A DNA stretch of 64,000 nt from Siniperca chuatsi. Lineage: Eukaryota; Chordata; Actinopteri; Centrarchiformes; Sinipercidae. The notes below the pieces were generated by a model, which was given only the letters and a program-made list of their open reading frames with translations, ran no database searches and was not told the origin of the DNA. The position numbers were made by a program, and so were the translations under genes. Position 1 is the first letter of the stretch. Each line of letters starts with the position of its first letter. Location of the stretch: positions 3,618,333 to 3,682,332 of the forward strand of contig NC_058045.1 of assembly GCF_020085105.1 (NCBI RefSeq), given 5' to 3'. Shown here in pieces: positions 48,297 to 60,820 of this stretch.

Positions 48297-49283
48297 TGTC
48301 ATACATTTTGTTCTTTAGTTTTCAAATAAGGAGACGGGGGGCAGGGAATCCTCACAAAACAAAGACCATTTAAACGCTCAACATTTCGTTTTGCTCGGGT
48401 TGAGCGAAGGTCTACCGCCACCTCTTGGTTAGGAGGTGTACTGCATGGGTCAGACTAAAATGAACTAGGATGCATAGTCACAATACACAATTATAATATT
48501 ACAACCAACGATCGATAATTATTAAGTAAAGCTGTACATGTTATTTATTTATTTAAACATTATAAAACACGGGATTATAGTTGGTACACCGACTGTATGA
48601 GTCCGTACCATCTTCGTACAAGCTACCGCTAGGCGGCGACAGATATGAAAACACCTGCACGAATTTATACTGTAGAAGAATGTAACAGCCAAAGATGGTG
48701 TGTTTTTGTACGGCGCATCACTCTACAGTAAAACCAGAACCCCTTCAAAATACACACACGGTGAAAAGTCCATATCTGAACCCTCCAGATTATCCAGGTT
48801 AGTATTTGCTTTTTTTCCAACTCCCCCGATGTACCTGTTTTAAACTGTTACAACAATGTAAGTTTTAAGACACATTATTACAAGCAGCATGTAGCTAGCG
48901 AGTTTAGCTGTTCAACAACAACAACAACAAAAATGCTAACGTTATGTAGCCTACGTCGCCAAGCAGCCTGAAAATAGTGGAATATAAAGCAAGTGTTTTT
49001 TTTCATTCAAGCTTAAAAAGATATTACAATCCACCTCAACCAATAAATTCACAAAAGCGGAGCCCACAAATGCAAAAACAGGCGACGGGAAACGGAATCT
49101 TAACCTTTGGTGGTATCCGTAAATATAGGCAGAGTGAGAGCTCACTAACCTTTTAAATTATCTCCGTGTTAGCTAAACAGCATGACCTGCTTGTGTGTCC
49201 CAATGACAGCCAGTTGGGTTTAAAATGGTGAAAAACAGCTTCACATTGCGGCCATTTATTTAAGAGACAGTGAATTAGACAAG
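48297..49283. promoter_or_regulatory. divergent promoter region of tdg copy 2 and uqcc6
   Basis: On the minus strand the donor ACAG|GTATGT (GT at 48296-48295) marks the end of a noncoding exon of tdg copy 2. On the plus strand GACAAG|GTAAGG (GT at 49284) could end a noncoding exon of uqcc6. The spacer has CpG-bearing blocks and two short elements (TCTACCGCCACCTCTTGG at about 48411 and ACCGCTAGGCGGCGACAG at about 48624). The head-to-head order matches human TDG/C12orf73. Confidence 0.5.
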
Positions 49284-49805
49284 GTAAGGTCTTACTAGCG
49301 TCACTTCGTGTTAGTTTACCGGTATGTCTGTTGCTCTGTCACCATTTTCTGTTCTTCAAACTTGTAGCCCTGCTAACGTTAACTGTAACATCAGGGCTAA
49401 CATACTGTACATTGACAGTAGCCTCCCTATCACTGGATTTACTGTGCAGGTGGTTAGCAATCGTTACAGTACATGTTGATACATGCATATGATATTAAAA
49501 TAGTGAACCAGCTAGAAAACCCTAATGGTAACTTATACCCATAGTAGCTGTATACCTGTACAGGATCCCAGTATCTGATGTGATTAATCACTCTGTCCAA
49601 TTATATGATGTATGGCCCTGATTATGGGGCGTTAGTTTACAATTTTAATAAACAATAACACTTTTTATTTAGCAAGAAAAGGATTAGACATCATGTTTGA
49701 CTTGGCACCAAATTGAAAAGGAGAGCAGACAAAAAGATTAGATGCTTCTTTCTGGCATATAGTTTTGATTTGTTTACTTATCTCTCTCTCTCTAAGTCTG
49801 TGAAG

Positions 49806-50688
49806 ATGCCAGCCGGTGTGTCTTGGCCTCGGTACCTGAGGATGTTTGGTGCCAGTATAGTGGCCATGTTCGCAGGGGCACAGGTCGTCCACCAGTACTA
49901 CCTACCTGATCTGGTGAGGCACAGAATTAACCTTTTTTCACAGTGGCCTGACTGGCCTGTCTGTTTTCTGTAGATACTCTATAGATTAAATCAATAAACA
50001 AGTCTGCAGTGTTAAAATTATTATGATGATCATTTTCAGGTTTTTGAAAAGTTTGGAAAATACAAAAAATGTTGCACCAGTGTAAATACATAATTATACA
50101 CAGTATAATAACAGTGTTGTTATACAGCCGAACAACACATACTATACTATATGTGTTAGCATTTTCCTGCATTTCCCAAAATGCAATTTGACAGCCACCA
50201 CACTTTTGATGTAAAGGTTGCTTTTACTCAAAGATGGTCATACATACTGTATATAGTGTAGGGATAAACCAGTCAGATTTTTTCAAAAACAACTTGCTTT
50301 CATTCATCTATCACTACTGTGTCAGAATCGGCTCCAAAAAACCTCAGGTGACACTAAAGCCAGACTTTTACTGTTGATGTTTCAGATTGCTGAAAGGTTT
50401 TTCGTTATCAAATTTCAGTGTAGCTGCTGAAAATATGTTGATGTGACATCATGTTATCAACATTTGACCAATTATGCATGGGAATTGAAAGAAAATACAA
50501 CATCACCCAACCGAACAGGCCCAATCTTTCAGTATGTTTAACAGTGCCTGCTGTTGTTTGTCTTTCAGAGTATACCAGAGATCCCACCAAAGCCGGGGGA
50601 GCTTCAGACAGAACTCCTGGGCTACAAAGCCAGAGAAGAAGCGGTAGCTGCGATGCAGCAGCTTAAAGCAGAACAAAAGGTGGACTGA
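49806..50688 (+). CDS. uqcc6: UQCC6 / BRAWNIN, complex III assembly micropeptide
   Basis: Two coding exons (49806-49913, 50569-50688) give 75 aa. This is the inner-mitochondrial-membrane micropeptide (C12orf73 in human) needed for assembly of respiratory complex III. The start MPAGVSWPRYLRMFGAS and one hydrophobic segment (about 13-27) are followed by VVHQYYLPDL, IPEIPPKPGELQTELLG and a charged tail. These closely follow the human protein as I remember it (71 aa). The ATG follows GTGAAG a few bases after a CT-rich acceptor, so the 5' UTR is spliced. Poly(A) signal AATAAA lies at 50823. The neighbouring tdg is conserved synteny with human chromosome 12. Confidence 0.93.
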
Positions 50689-51564
50689 TGGCAGACTAAG
50701 TCCAGTTTTTGCCAACATTTAGAGGCAGCCACGTGCCTGGGAGAAAAGTTCTTTCCGGGGTCATCTGCACATGGATATTTTCTGTGTTTGGTGTTTTCCT
50801 CTAATGGAACAAACAGGAGTGGAATAAAATGTACACACCCGTCTGGCTGCTCGGGATAAGGATCATATCTGGAACAAGGTCATTTGGTTTATACAACCAT
50901 TAGTATCCTTGTCTCGTGTTAATATATGTCTTCATCCTTTTTGAACGTGTTTGCATTTTAAGACCGAGGGATGGAATATGTAAGAGAGTACGCATGAACA
51001 CACACTGAAGTCATGAAGTAATTCTATACTATTCAAAAGTACATCTTTTGATTGTTTTTATCTTAGCAGAGAAAATGTATTTGAAATAAAAATATCAAAC
51101 TAAACCTTTGTCATTACTTTGTGGTAAATGTTCTATATGGAAATACTTATAGGTTTGCAAAATGAATTGTCAACAATAATTGATTAATTGTTTAAAGTCA
51201 TTTATCAAGCTAGAAGAAGATTTTAACGCTTTTCTCTGTATTGTATCATTTTAAATTAAGAAGTTTTGTTGTTTTGGACTGTTGGTCAGACAAAATAAAC
51301 AACGCCAAGACATCACCTTTGACTAACTTGTGATGGACATTTTTCAGTGTTCTTTGACATTTTATAGTAGAAACGACCTACTGTAACTTTGACTGTGTGT
51401 GTGACTTTAGTTTTAAGTTAACGTTAGGATGAGGGTTAGGCTTGTAATTGTAAACTATTATAAACAAGTGCAAACGTCTGTGTGTGTGTGCGCGCGCGCG
51501 CGCCTCAACCGTTAGATGTTGGCGTATCATAGCAACAAGCTCAAACAAAAGTGAAGTGGGAAAG
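50689..51564. other. uqcc6 3' UTR and efcab10 upstream region
   Basis: Candidate poly(A) signals are AATAAA at 50823 and at about 51083. A (TG)n(CG)n run lies at about 51478-51502 just before the efcab10 start region. No other gene or named repeat is seen. Confidence 0.5.
51523..51536 (+). promoter_or_regulatory. efcab10: X-box-like (RFX) motif upstream of efcab10
   Basis: CGTATCATAGCAAC matches 12 of 14 positions of the X-box consensus RYYNYYWTRRNRAC, and it lies 28 bases before the ATG. RFX sites are typical of ciliary genes. One motif match of this kind can arise by chance. Confidence 0.3.
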
Positions 51565-53108
51565 ATGGCGTCGCAGAGAGAAAAAGACGCCGCTGATTAT
51601 CTCAAGAAACACAAAATTATCGCGCTCATGGACAACCTGACCAGCATGCTCTTCTTTTACAGACCGGGTTAGTGCTTATTTCGTCTCTGTTATACACACA
51701 ACAACCTAGCATCCTGTGCTGACGCTAGGTTTTTACAATAGCTGAGTTAGTAAGCTAGCTCAAACACACATGCTACAGGTAGTGAAAAGACCATAACAAG
51801 TTCAGCGGTTAGCTTTTCAGCCACAAATTATACTTTATTTAACTGTGTCTGTGCTGGATTAGGATTGAATCCTTCTGACTGTCCTGATGCTAGATAGAAA
51901 CAGGGTTAATACACTGTAATAAACATGCATAACCTAACGTTACAGTTCTAACTAGCTGTATAACCCAAAATGAAATTTGAAAAAGGACACAATTAAATGT
52001 GTCTCACAGTTTGAGGTTATTACTTACACCTACAGTATTAACACAGCACAAATGTTGGCTGCACTGTTCCTCCCCTGGACATACCGAAGTGTTGATATTG
52101 TGTACTAAGTGATACAATAGAATATCATTGCATTGCTATAGTTCTATTAGTGATTGTTCATATTAGGTTTTATTCTGTTGATATTGTTTTTCTGAATCCT
52201 AATATTTTGGTTGTTGCAAACTTTCCCTAGTGTCAAAAGTGTTGAATAATTTAATCTTTATTACCAGAAACACAATATGTGCACCTTAATAGCAGTTATT
52301 TATCGTGATTGATTCAAACTTTCAGGGAATCCCAGAGAGTTTCTTATTGAGCAGCTGGAACAGCTGAAGATTTCTCAGCAGAGTGGTATGGGAGGGCCGA
52401 ATCTGTTCAACAACGCCAACCTGAATGCAGTGTTCGGGATACTGGACCCCACTAATCAAAAATACATCACTTTTGCCCAATACAAGCAGGGTGAGCACAG
52501 GACGTGGACACTTTAGGCTTTCTTGGGCAGAGAGACTGACACTGCACACAATCTCAATATAATTTAATGCATAATTGTTATTTATATTAGCAACATAATT
52601 CTAAGGTCACCCGCCAAAAGAATAAACTATTTTTTCATGCATTTACTTGTCAGGTATTTATTCAGTCTTTCTGTATTAGAAGCAATAATTATACTTTTAA
52701 TATTTCATATATAGTGGCCTATTCATTCGTTACCTATTTGTACTTTTAATTCACCCAATTATTACTTCATACAGCAAAATGTAATATCGCAGGAATGGTT
52801 TTTTTGTCAGAATAATGACACTGTGGACTAAAACAAATACTCACAGAGCCTTTTACCCCACAGCTCTGACCACACTGGGCATTAAAGACATTAACGAGTG
52901 TCCTGAAGGTGTAAATGAAGACAGAATATCCCATGAGACCTTCAAAACAGAAGCGTAAGAGCATCTTGTAAAATCTAAACAGCATGACAAAGACAATATT
53001 CACCAGTATTTTAAAATTCACCATACTATGAAGGTAATTTTTGTTTTGTTTCATTGTTACAGGATACAAGGCCTGCAGAGATGCTCAGCAACATATCAGC
53101 TCACCTGA
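51565..53108 (+). CDS. efcab10: EF-hand domain-containing protein 10 (EFCAB10-like)
   Basis: Four coding exons (51565-51667, 52326-52490, 52864-52954, 53063-53108) give 134 aa. Residues about 8-45 (DYLKKHKIIALMDNLTSML, FFYRPGNPREFLIEQL) form an RII-alpha/Dpy-30-type docking helix pair. This fold binds amphipathic helices in axonemal and AKAP complexes. An EF-hand-like segment follows (VFGILDPTNQKYITFAQYKQ). Its loop has Gln at the position of the usual Glu12, so calcium binding is doubtful. The combination of RIIa domain and one weak EF-hand is that of EFCAB10. The role is inferred as ciliary or flagellar. Other RIIa proteins (ROPN1, CABYR) lack this layout. Possible poly(A) signal ATTAAA lies at 53211. 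Confidence 0.84.
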
Positions 53109-53340
53109 TATTATTTATTCCATGATATAATGTTTGGATGTCATCATTTGGACTGAGCTTTATGTGGAGCTGTGTTTTGTAAAATGAGCACATTTTATAT
53201 CATTATTGTTATTAAACTGCTAATGTTAATATGTATTCTGATTCAGGCAGTTTCATTTCCATGCAGGTGATGTTTTTCAGTTCTTTTGTTTAACATCAGA
53301 AAGACAATTTAGTTAAATTAACTTTGGTGTAAATACAAAG

Positions 53341-53821
53341 TGTTAACAACTTTCCTGGCAGTGTCTTGTAGCCAACCATCCTCCTGGCAACCTGAGCTGC
53401 TGCATCACACCAGCCTAAGTAGATGGGGCTGGATAATCGGACTGTGCCATTCGACCACAGCCTGAGGGGTGTTATCAGGAGCCACTCCATCTACGCCACC
53501 CCTTAAAAATGTCTCCCCTGCAATTAACTATGGACTGGCCAGCATAGACTATATATAATCCTGCAGTAGGTGAGCAATACAGTGTCTCTTGGTCAGAGGA
53601 GCACTACTATGTTTTAACTGTATTCTGTTTGGTTTAGTTGAGCTATGTTTAGACTCTAGAGCAGTTCTGTTAAGTTTATGTACAGCTATGTTTTTTTGTA
53701 TGACTTTGGCTTGGTTTTGTTAACCATCCTAGATTTTTGTAAATGCTTTGGGTGAATAAAACCCCTATTTTTCCACCTTGACCTGCTCTCCCAGTTCTTA
53801 TGCGTACCCTGATCCTTCACA
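53341..53821. mobile_element. LTR-like fossil, probably a solo LTR of a Gypsy-type element
   Basis: The segment of about 480 bp starts TGTTAACAAC and ends CCTTCACA, so it has TG...CA ends. It contains ACTATATATAATCC, resembling a TATA box, in the middle, and GGTGAATAAAACC, resembling a poly(A) signal, near the right end, in the order expected of a plus-oriented LTR. No internal genes adjoin it and no clear target duplication is seen. It is an isolated, broken relic, and family and age are uncertain. Confidence 0.42.
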
Positions 53822-54210
53822 ATGACCTTGGCCTAAAACATAAACATGATTATGAACAGAGTGTATAATACTCTTATAAAACTAACATTTTGTCCTACAA
53901 TATACTGTATGTAGAAGAAACCCATCTTGCCATCCAACCTGCATAGATATCATCAGAAAGTTTGAGTGGTTTGTGTCTGTATATTCCATTACATGAAAAC
54001 CAGACAAAATTATTATTATTTTTTTGCTTTTGTTTAAAATGAATAGTGACTATTACAAAAACAGCTTTTATTATGAATTATTCAATTCTTATTAATTCAT
54101 CAAGGCATTTTAAAATATGACATGATCTCTGGCAATCATGATCTCTATCTAAATACAAAATGAAGAAGCTCTTAATTTTATTGAATTAAATGTTTTTTTA
54201 TCAAGAAACA

Positions 54211-54236
54211 TATTATTATTATTATTATTATTATTA
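54211..54236 (+). repeat. (ATT)n microsatellite
   Basis: Short ATT trinucleotide array in an AT-rich spacer upstream of samm50. Confidence 0.9.
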
Positions 54237-54384
54237 GTGTTTATTAATAATACATTTAATAATAATACGACATAATATAGTAGAATTTAATATAACATAA
54301 TAACAGAATAGTATTAGTAGTAGTATACATTTATTTGTACATAATTTTAAAAATAACTTTTTCTCATTTTGCAGCGTTGATGTG

Positions 54385-54470
54385 TTGAATGCGCATCAGC
54401 AGAGGGCGTGGCCAGGAAGTGTCATGGCCGACGCCTCCCTATACAGAGCTTCTTCGCCTTTCTCCGGTTA
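54385..54470 (+). promoter_or_regulatory. samm50: samm50 promoter and 5' UTR region with ETS-like site
   Basis: Within 170 bases of the ATG there is ATGCGCATCAG (NRF1-like half), GGGCGTGGCC (GC box-like) and CCAGGAAGTG (ETS/GABPA-like, 54412-54421). No TATA box is seen. This set is usual for nuclear genes of mitochondrial proteins. Confidence 0.5.
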
Positions 54471-54549
54471 TTTGTAAGGTTAAATTAGTTAGTCTTTTTC
54501 TACACAAGTTTCCCCACATTTACCGGGACCGCGCCCTGCGGAGTTCAGC

Positions 54550-57500
54550 ATGGGCACCGTCCATGCCAGGGTAAGTCCGGTAAACGTCTTAGCTAGGACT
54601 TTGACCTCTCTGTGTGTTCAATGCGGCTACTGTGCTGAAAGAAAAGGCCCACAGTGTACTTTCAGCAAGGTTCAAAAAGGCTCAGGCATTCAGCTCTGTG
54701 ACAAGACACTGCATAACCTCCCTGCTAAAGAAGGCAATTAGTTTTTAACTTCACAATTAAACGTAAAGACTCTGTGTCGGCTGTGTATTTTAGACAAATT
54801 GACAGTAGTGAAACAGATGCTAGCTGTTCCTCCAATGACTGTCTTGCTATATGGAGCCCTGAAACTGACAAAATGTAGTTTGCTAGGCTATCAGACAAGT
54901 CAAAAATGTTATTTTTCAATTCCTTCATTTTCCTGTTTTTTTGTTTGTTTGTTTTTTGTCTTGGCATACATTTAATCATTCATCTAGCTTTTTTCCCCAT
55001 GCAACATTTTCCTCACTACAATTCCCATTTTGCACCAATGCATATATGAAATGAGTGTGTCACCAGCCAGACTCCAAAAAATTAAAATGTAAATTATGTC
55101 TCCCAGCGGTATCTACAGCCCTGATCTTGTAGTCGCTTATTTAACATATTTGAATTCATTCAACGTGTTTTTTTATTTAATTGGGAAAACACAGTATGTT
55201 TGGATTATAATTAGTTTTTTTTCTCATATTTTGCTTTGCAGAGCCTGGACCCTTTGCCCATGCGAGGGCCAGAGCTAGGAGTTCAAGCTGACGACATTGA
55301 AGCTCTAGAGACTGAGCTGGAGCCAAAACATGAAGTTCTTGAAAACAAGGATGTAAGATTTGTTTTGTTCCAGACAGTAATTACGCCAGACTTTCTCACT
55401 AGGACTCTCACATTGCCAGACCTGCCTCCACACTATGTTTGTGCGTTGCCAGCGTAGTAGTAAGGGATTCCTTGCCTCATATCCATGCCAGAATTTAATA
55501 TGTAATAGCCACTTCTGAAAAAATTATAATGGTTCTAATTGAAATTATTGAAACAATAACCTCTAAAACACAACCTGAAGGGGACTTAAAATCATTTTAT
55601 AGATTTATTTGTAAAATGAATATACTGTATTTTGTTTAGGATGTTCTTAATGTTTCTAATTTTCAGGTTGTGGTTCAAAGAGTGCACATAGATGGGCTCG
55701 GAAGAACCAAGGAGGACCTGTTGACTTATGAAATCGCAGGAGTTTTTCGGGCAAAGAACTTGATTGATGTAGGTGCATGTTAATACAGCTGCACTAATTA
55801 ATGCTTGTTCAATTTATGTTTGTGAGTAGCCATTACTGGCATCAACACGTGGTTCCATTTGTTGTGCAGGTGATGCAAAAGTCCCATGAAGCCCGACAGA
55901 AGCTGCTGCGTCTCGGTATCTTCAGAAAAGTTGAAGTTGTTATTGACACCTCACGAGGTACTGTCAATCACTTATGATTACAAATAACTTTCCAAGTAAA
56001 TGTACAAATTATAATGATTAATTTTCTGTGTTGAACTATGAAATTAGGTTAGTAATAATTGTCTGTTACATACATCATCACATGAGATGTCCGTCTCGTT
56101 GTTTTAAACTAAACACAAGATAATTTTGATGTTCTGTTTTTTTCTCTCCTCTTTAGGTGAGGATGCTCTTCCTAACGGCCTCGACGTGACGTTTGAAGTC
56201 ACTGAGCTGAGACGGATGACGGGCAGCTACAACACCATGGTTGGAAACAATGAAGGAAGCATGGTGAGCACCGTGATGGCTTATGTCAACATCTATTTTC
56301 TGAAAGGCCACATACTGTTTTGGATCCAATCATAGTGTCATACTACGCTGGCCTCAATACACTGATTTACCAATTTCAGTTATTAGTTTGGTTGCATCAA
56401 AATAGGAAACCCTAATCACCTCAACCGTTTTAATTTCAGGTACTGGGCCTGAAGTTACCCAATGTATTGGGTCGGGCAGAGAAAATGACCTTCCAGTTCT
56501 CCTACGGCACCAAAGAGACATCTTATGGCCTGTCCTTCTTCAAACCCCAACCAGGACACTTTGAACGCAAGTAAGATATGGACAAATTCATAAAATAAAT
56601 TTGTTTTTAGGTCTTATCACCTTGATACATGGTATGCATGTGTGTCTACCATATCTGCAGGAAGGCTTATTCTTTTGCTATAAGTTATGCAGTTCATATT
56701 ATGATTTGGCACTATATAAATAAAATTTAATTTAATTGAATTAGCATGGTGGTTGAGGTTGGACATTAGGCAGATAAGTTGACTTTCCTGGTACTTGAGC
56801 TATAGATGTGGGTATATCATTGAGGAGGTAAATACCTGAGCAATCTATGCAGTAACTATAGATGGATATATTTTGTAATCACAAGGAATCCTAGCAGGGT
56901 ATTGACATTCTTCTTTTCCTTTTTCACTTTCAGTATCTCACTCAACGTCTACAAAGTCACAGGTCAGTTTCCATGGAGTTCACTGAGGGAGACGGATCGA
57001 GGCATCTCTGCAGAAATAAGCGTAAATACTTGTTTCTATTTTTGTACAATTAAAAATGTTGGTCTATTTCTCTTGCCTCCTTGCACATAGATGAAGTGAA
57101 TTTACACATTTAGGTTGTATTTTAACATGAATGGCCTGAATGAGCTGAAAATAATCATAACGGAAGGCATCAAAATGTTCTGTTAGGGACCATAAAGTCC
57201 AGTTCTGTGCTAGTGTTTTGTTCCTTAGAAACAAAGAGTTTGGGCTTCTTTTTAGACCGATTATCTTGCACTAACATTTACTTATCATTTATGGATGGAT
57301 AATGAAAGAGGCCTACCACTAAAAGCCTTTCACAGACTTTCACAGAGCCATTATTTTTCCTATGTTGTAAGGAGACAACAGTTGCTATGTTACAAACAGT
57401 GTATGCTGTATACTCATTTATTGGATGAGATCTGTACAAACACAAGAAATAAACTTGTGTCTTACTATCAATTTACCACCCGCAGTTCCCTGTGTGGAAG

Positions 57501-60500
57501 ACCAGCCAAACCCTGAAGTGGGAGGGAGTGTGGAGAGAGCTGGGCTGTCTGGCTCGCACTGCCTCGTTTGCCGTGCGGGAGGAGAGTGGCCATTCCCTCA
57601 AGTCCTCTCTTTCGGTATTTGTCTTCTGTTTTACATTAAAGATTTCACCATAAGCTTTGAAATACAGTCACATAATTCATGGCAAAGCTGTTATTCAGTG
57701 CTTAAGTCAGGGTTTCAGCACTTTTTTGCACAACAAATTCCAATAACATTGCGTGGGGGATAGCGAATAGTGGATCTGAATTGTATTGAATAGTGGAAAA
57801 AGGACTGAATATCCAGTAAGACACTGGAGTAATAAACCAGTATTTAGCAGTAGTTTTGTGAACAGTGCCATTTTGTTTTTTAGCATGCTATGGTCATCGA
57901 CACCAGAAACTCCTCCATCCTTCCCAGGAAAGGTGGCCTTTTGAAGATCCATCAGGTTTGTTTAACACTAAGTCAGAGCTTTTTTCAAATGCTATATGAA
58001 AACCGTTCGACTGATCTTGTACACCAGGTTGACGTTTTGTGTTGTGGTTGTTTAGGAACTTGCTGGTTACACTGGGGGTGACGCCAGTTTCCTGAAAGAG
58101 GACTTTGAGATTCAGCTCAACAAAACACTCTTCTGGGACTCAGTGAGATTCTACATTTTACATTTCAGCCATTTGGCAAATTATCTCATCTAAAGGAACT
58201 TAACGCAGTTTAACTTGAAGTTGTTTTACTGGGCCAAAGTACAAGTGTAAATTAGAGGATATAGAAGTATCAGATTTATTAGATTAGATTTATGGTTTTA
58301 GATTATTTATGTACAATAATTAAGTGCTAGATAAAGAATTCAAGTAATATACCCAGGCTTTTGAGAGAATGGTCTGTTAGCAAAAAAATGAACCAAATGA
58401 CCAACAGACTCATTTCCAAAAACCTTGATGTAGTCCTTCTTTAGCCAGGCATACATTTTATTTTTTATGTAAAAAAACCAAAACAACTTTACGTACTTCT
58501 TTAGTTAGTTTGTTATTTCTGTCAATCTGTGCACAAGTCAACTTTACTAAAACCTTTAACTTTCTCCTGCAGGTCCTTTCTGCCTCATTGTGGGGCGGTT
58601 TGCTCCTACCCATCGGCGACAAGCCAACAAGCATAGCAGACAGGTACAGAAATACAACACCAACCCATTACCACCCTATTACCATTATCCACAAGACCAG
58701 GGGTTTTCAAAGTCTGACACTGTACCCCCCGCCATCCCCTACAAATATGTGTGTCATGTCTATGTGTTCAGATTTGAGTTCACTTTATACTTACCATACT
58801 ACCAAAGCAACTAACTTCCAGTTGTTTTCAGAACACCGGCATGCACCTTTCCGTTTCACCTCACACAGTTTGAAAACCTCTGAACTGTAGCCATGATGAA
58901 ACTAAGTTAAATAAAAAAAAACTGAATTAACTGTAGGGTTTTGTATTCACAGAAAGCTCATAACTGTATTATGTATTATGTTTTGTGTGTCTTTGTCGAC
59001 ATCCTAGGTTCTATCTAGGTGGCCCCACAAGTATCAGGGGATTCAGTATGTACAGTATGGGCCCACAGAGCGAAGGTGAGACATTACCTTGGCTGAGGTG
59101 TTTGGTAACCACACTAAAGTTTGATGGTTAAGTGAAAGGTTGTGTGCTGGTATTACTGGTATGGCAGGCGACTACCTGGGAGGAGAGGGCTACTGGGCTG
59201 GTGGCCTCCACCTCTACACCCCTCTACCCTTCAGACCAGGCAAGGGGGGCTTTGGTGACCTCTTCAGAACACACTTCTTCCTTAATGCCGGAAACCTTTG
59301 TAATCTCAACTACGGTGAGTAGTTGGAAACAGAACGATCACCAATATTTTATGGACCAGATCTTGACATTTATGACTGAATTCTATTAATTAGGATTGGG
59401 TCAATTTGAATTTTTATCTTACTCTCATCTAGTCCAGGTTTGGCAAGAGGTGTGCCTTGATACATGTTTGTTTATACTCAGGCGAGGGGCCACAAGCACA
59501 TTTGAAGAAACTGGCAGAATGCATCCGTTGGTCATATGGACTGGGCATTGTGCTGCGTTTGGGGAACATTGCCAGGCTGGAGCTGAATTACTGCATTCCC
59601 ATGGGAGTCCAAAGTGGAGACAGGTAGGGCTGGTTAGGTTAGATAGTTTTAGGTATGATGATTTTGAATGTCGCCTGTTAGATTTACTTTAAAGACATTT
59701 AAAGGGATTTCTCGAGGAATCCAATACTATGACAAATACCATGATATAGAGCGAACAACGACACAGCAAGTAATATAACTAATGTTAGCTAGGTTGTGGG
59801 TTAGCAAACTGTCCCTACAGTTGCTGCTGCGAAGCTAACATGCAGAGAGGACGAGACTGATTCCCAGAGCCAGCACACCAGCTCCCAACTCTCCTGCTAC
59901 TATAGCTAACATCACAACAACAGCATATCTTGGCAGACTAGAAAGTAAGATGAATGTCCGTGGTGAAGTCATTTAACATTAACTGACACACAAATCATGG
60001 CTGCTGCTGGAATAGTGTTGTGTGGCTCTGTCTGAGACACTTTGTTTCCCATTTACAGAGCCAGGGCTGTGTACAAACACTGGATTTTTTTTCAGCGCTC
60101 AGACAGAACGGACAGCTAGCAGACCGTGAGGAGATATTCGCTGAATTTGAGAAAAAGACGTGTATTGGAATAGAATTGCATACCCTACCTTTTAAGGCAC
60201 ACTATGTAAAGATGATGTCCAGTAGCCCCCCTGCAAACAGATGATGAATTTTAGTTAGAAAAGACTAACATAGACCAAACAATCACAATGAAACTGCCTG
60301 TCCAGGTGGGTCTCTTTAACTCATGCAATGTAAGTCACACATCTGTTTAGATCTAGATTCATCTTTATTGACATTACACATGTACAAGGCAACAAAATGC
60401 AGTTTAGGTCTAACCAGAAGTGCAATAAGCAGGTGCAGGATATACAGTGTGCATAAATGCAGGATAGAGCAGTATTATGAAAATATTTTACAAGTGGTGG

Positions 60501-60820
60501 TATACTTAAGGGCTTATCAAACCAAATACAGTAAATATTAAGCAATGTCAAAACCTTGCTCTGTCAAAGTTGGGAAGCACATCCTTTCACAATAAATAAA
60601 AGCTTTTCTGTACAGTCATGTAAATACACATGATAACAGTACATACACATGATAAGAGCACTCTTTGAGGAGACATATGTCCCATGTCTAGTGTCTTTTA
60701 ACATGCACCAGAAATAATCTTAATCTTAGTTTGTTTTGATGTTGATTTCCACTGATTTTCTGTGGTCCTTGCAGGATATGTGATGGGGTCCAGTTTGGAG
60801 CAGGAATAAGATTCCTGTGA
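54550..60820 (+). CDS. samm50: SAM50, sorting and assembly machinery core subunit
   Basis: Fifteen exons (54550-54570, 55242-55352, 55667-55768, 55870-55957, 56157-56263, 56440-56570, 56934-57021, 57486-57614, 57884-57955, 58056-58142, 58573-58643, 59008-59075, 59168-59314, 59482-59623, 60775-60820) give 469 aa, the human length as I recall it. SAM50 is the Omp85-family outer-membrane channel that inserts beta-barrels such as VDAC and Tom40 and joins MICOS in the bridging complex. One POTRA domain (about 40-125, [12 protein letters not shown] onward) precedes a 16-strand barrel. [35 protein letters not shown] and [18 protein letters not shown] are near-identical to human. The family IRGF motif is present in [11 protein letters not shown]. 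It ends with a C-terminal beta-signal-like strand ([11 protein letters not shown]). Poly(A) signal AATAAA lies at 60933. All junctions are in phase. Confidence 0.98.
59690..60560. repeat. interspersed repeats in samm50 intron 14
   Basis: About 59,690-60,310 carries CATTTACAGAGCCAGGGCTG and GAACGGACAGCTAGCAGAC, which I recognise as a common fish nonautonomous repeat without a firm family name. About 60,355-60,560 (CATCTTTATTGACATTACAC, GCAATAAGCAGGTGCAGGAT) resembles a LINE 3' tail. A smaller tail-like piece (GGCACTATATAAATAAAATT) is at about 56,708 in intron 6. Confidence 0.45.
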
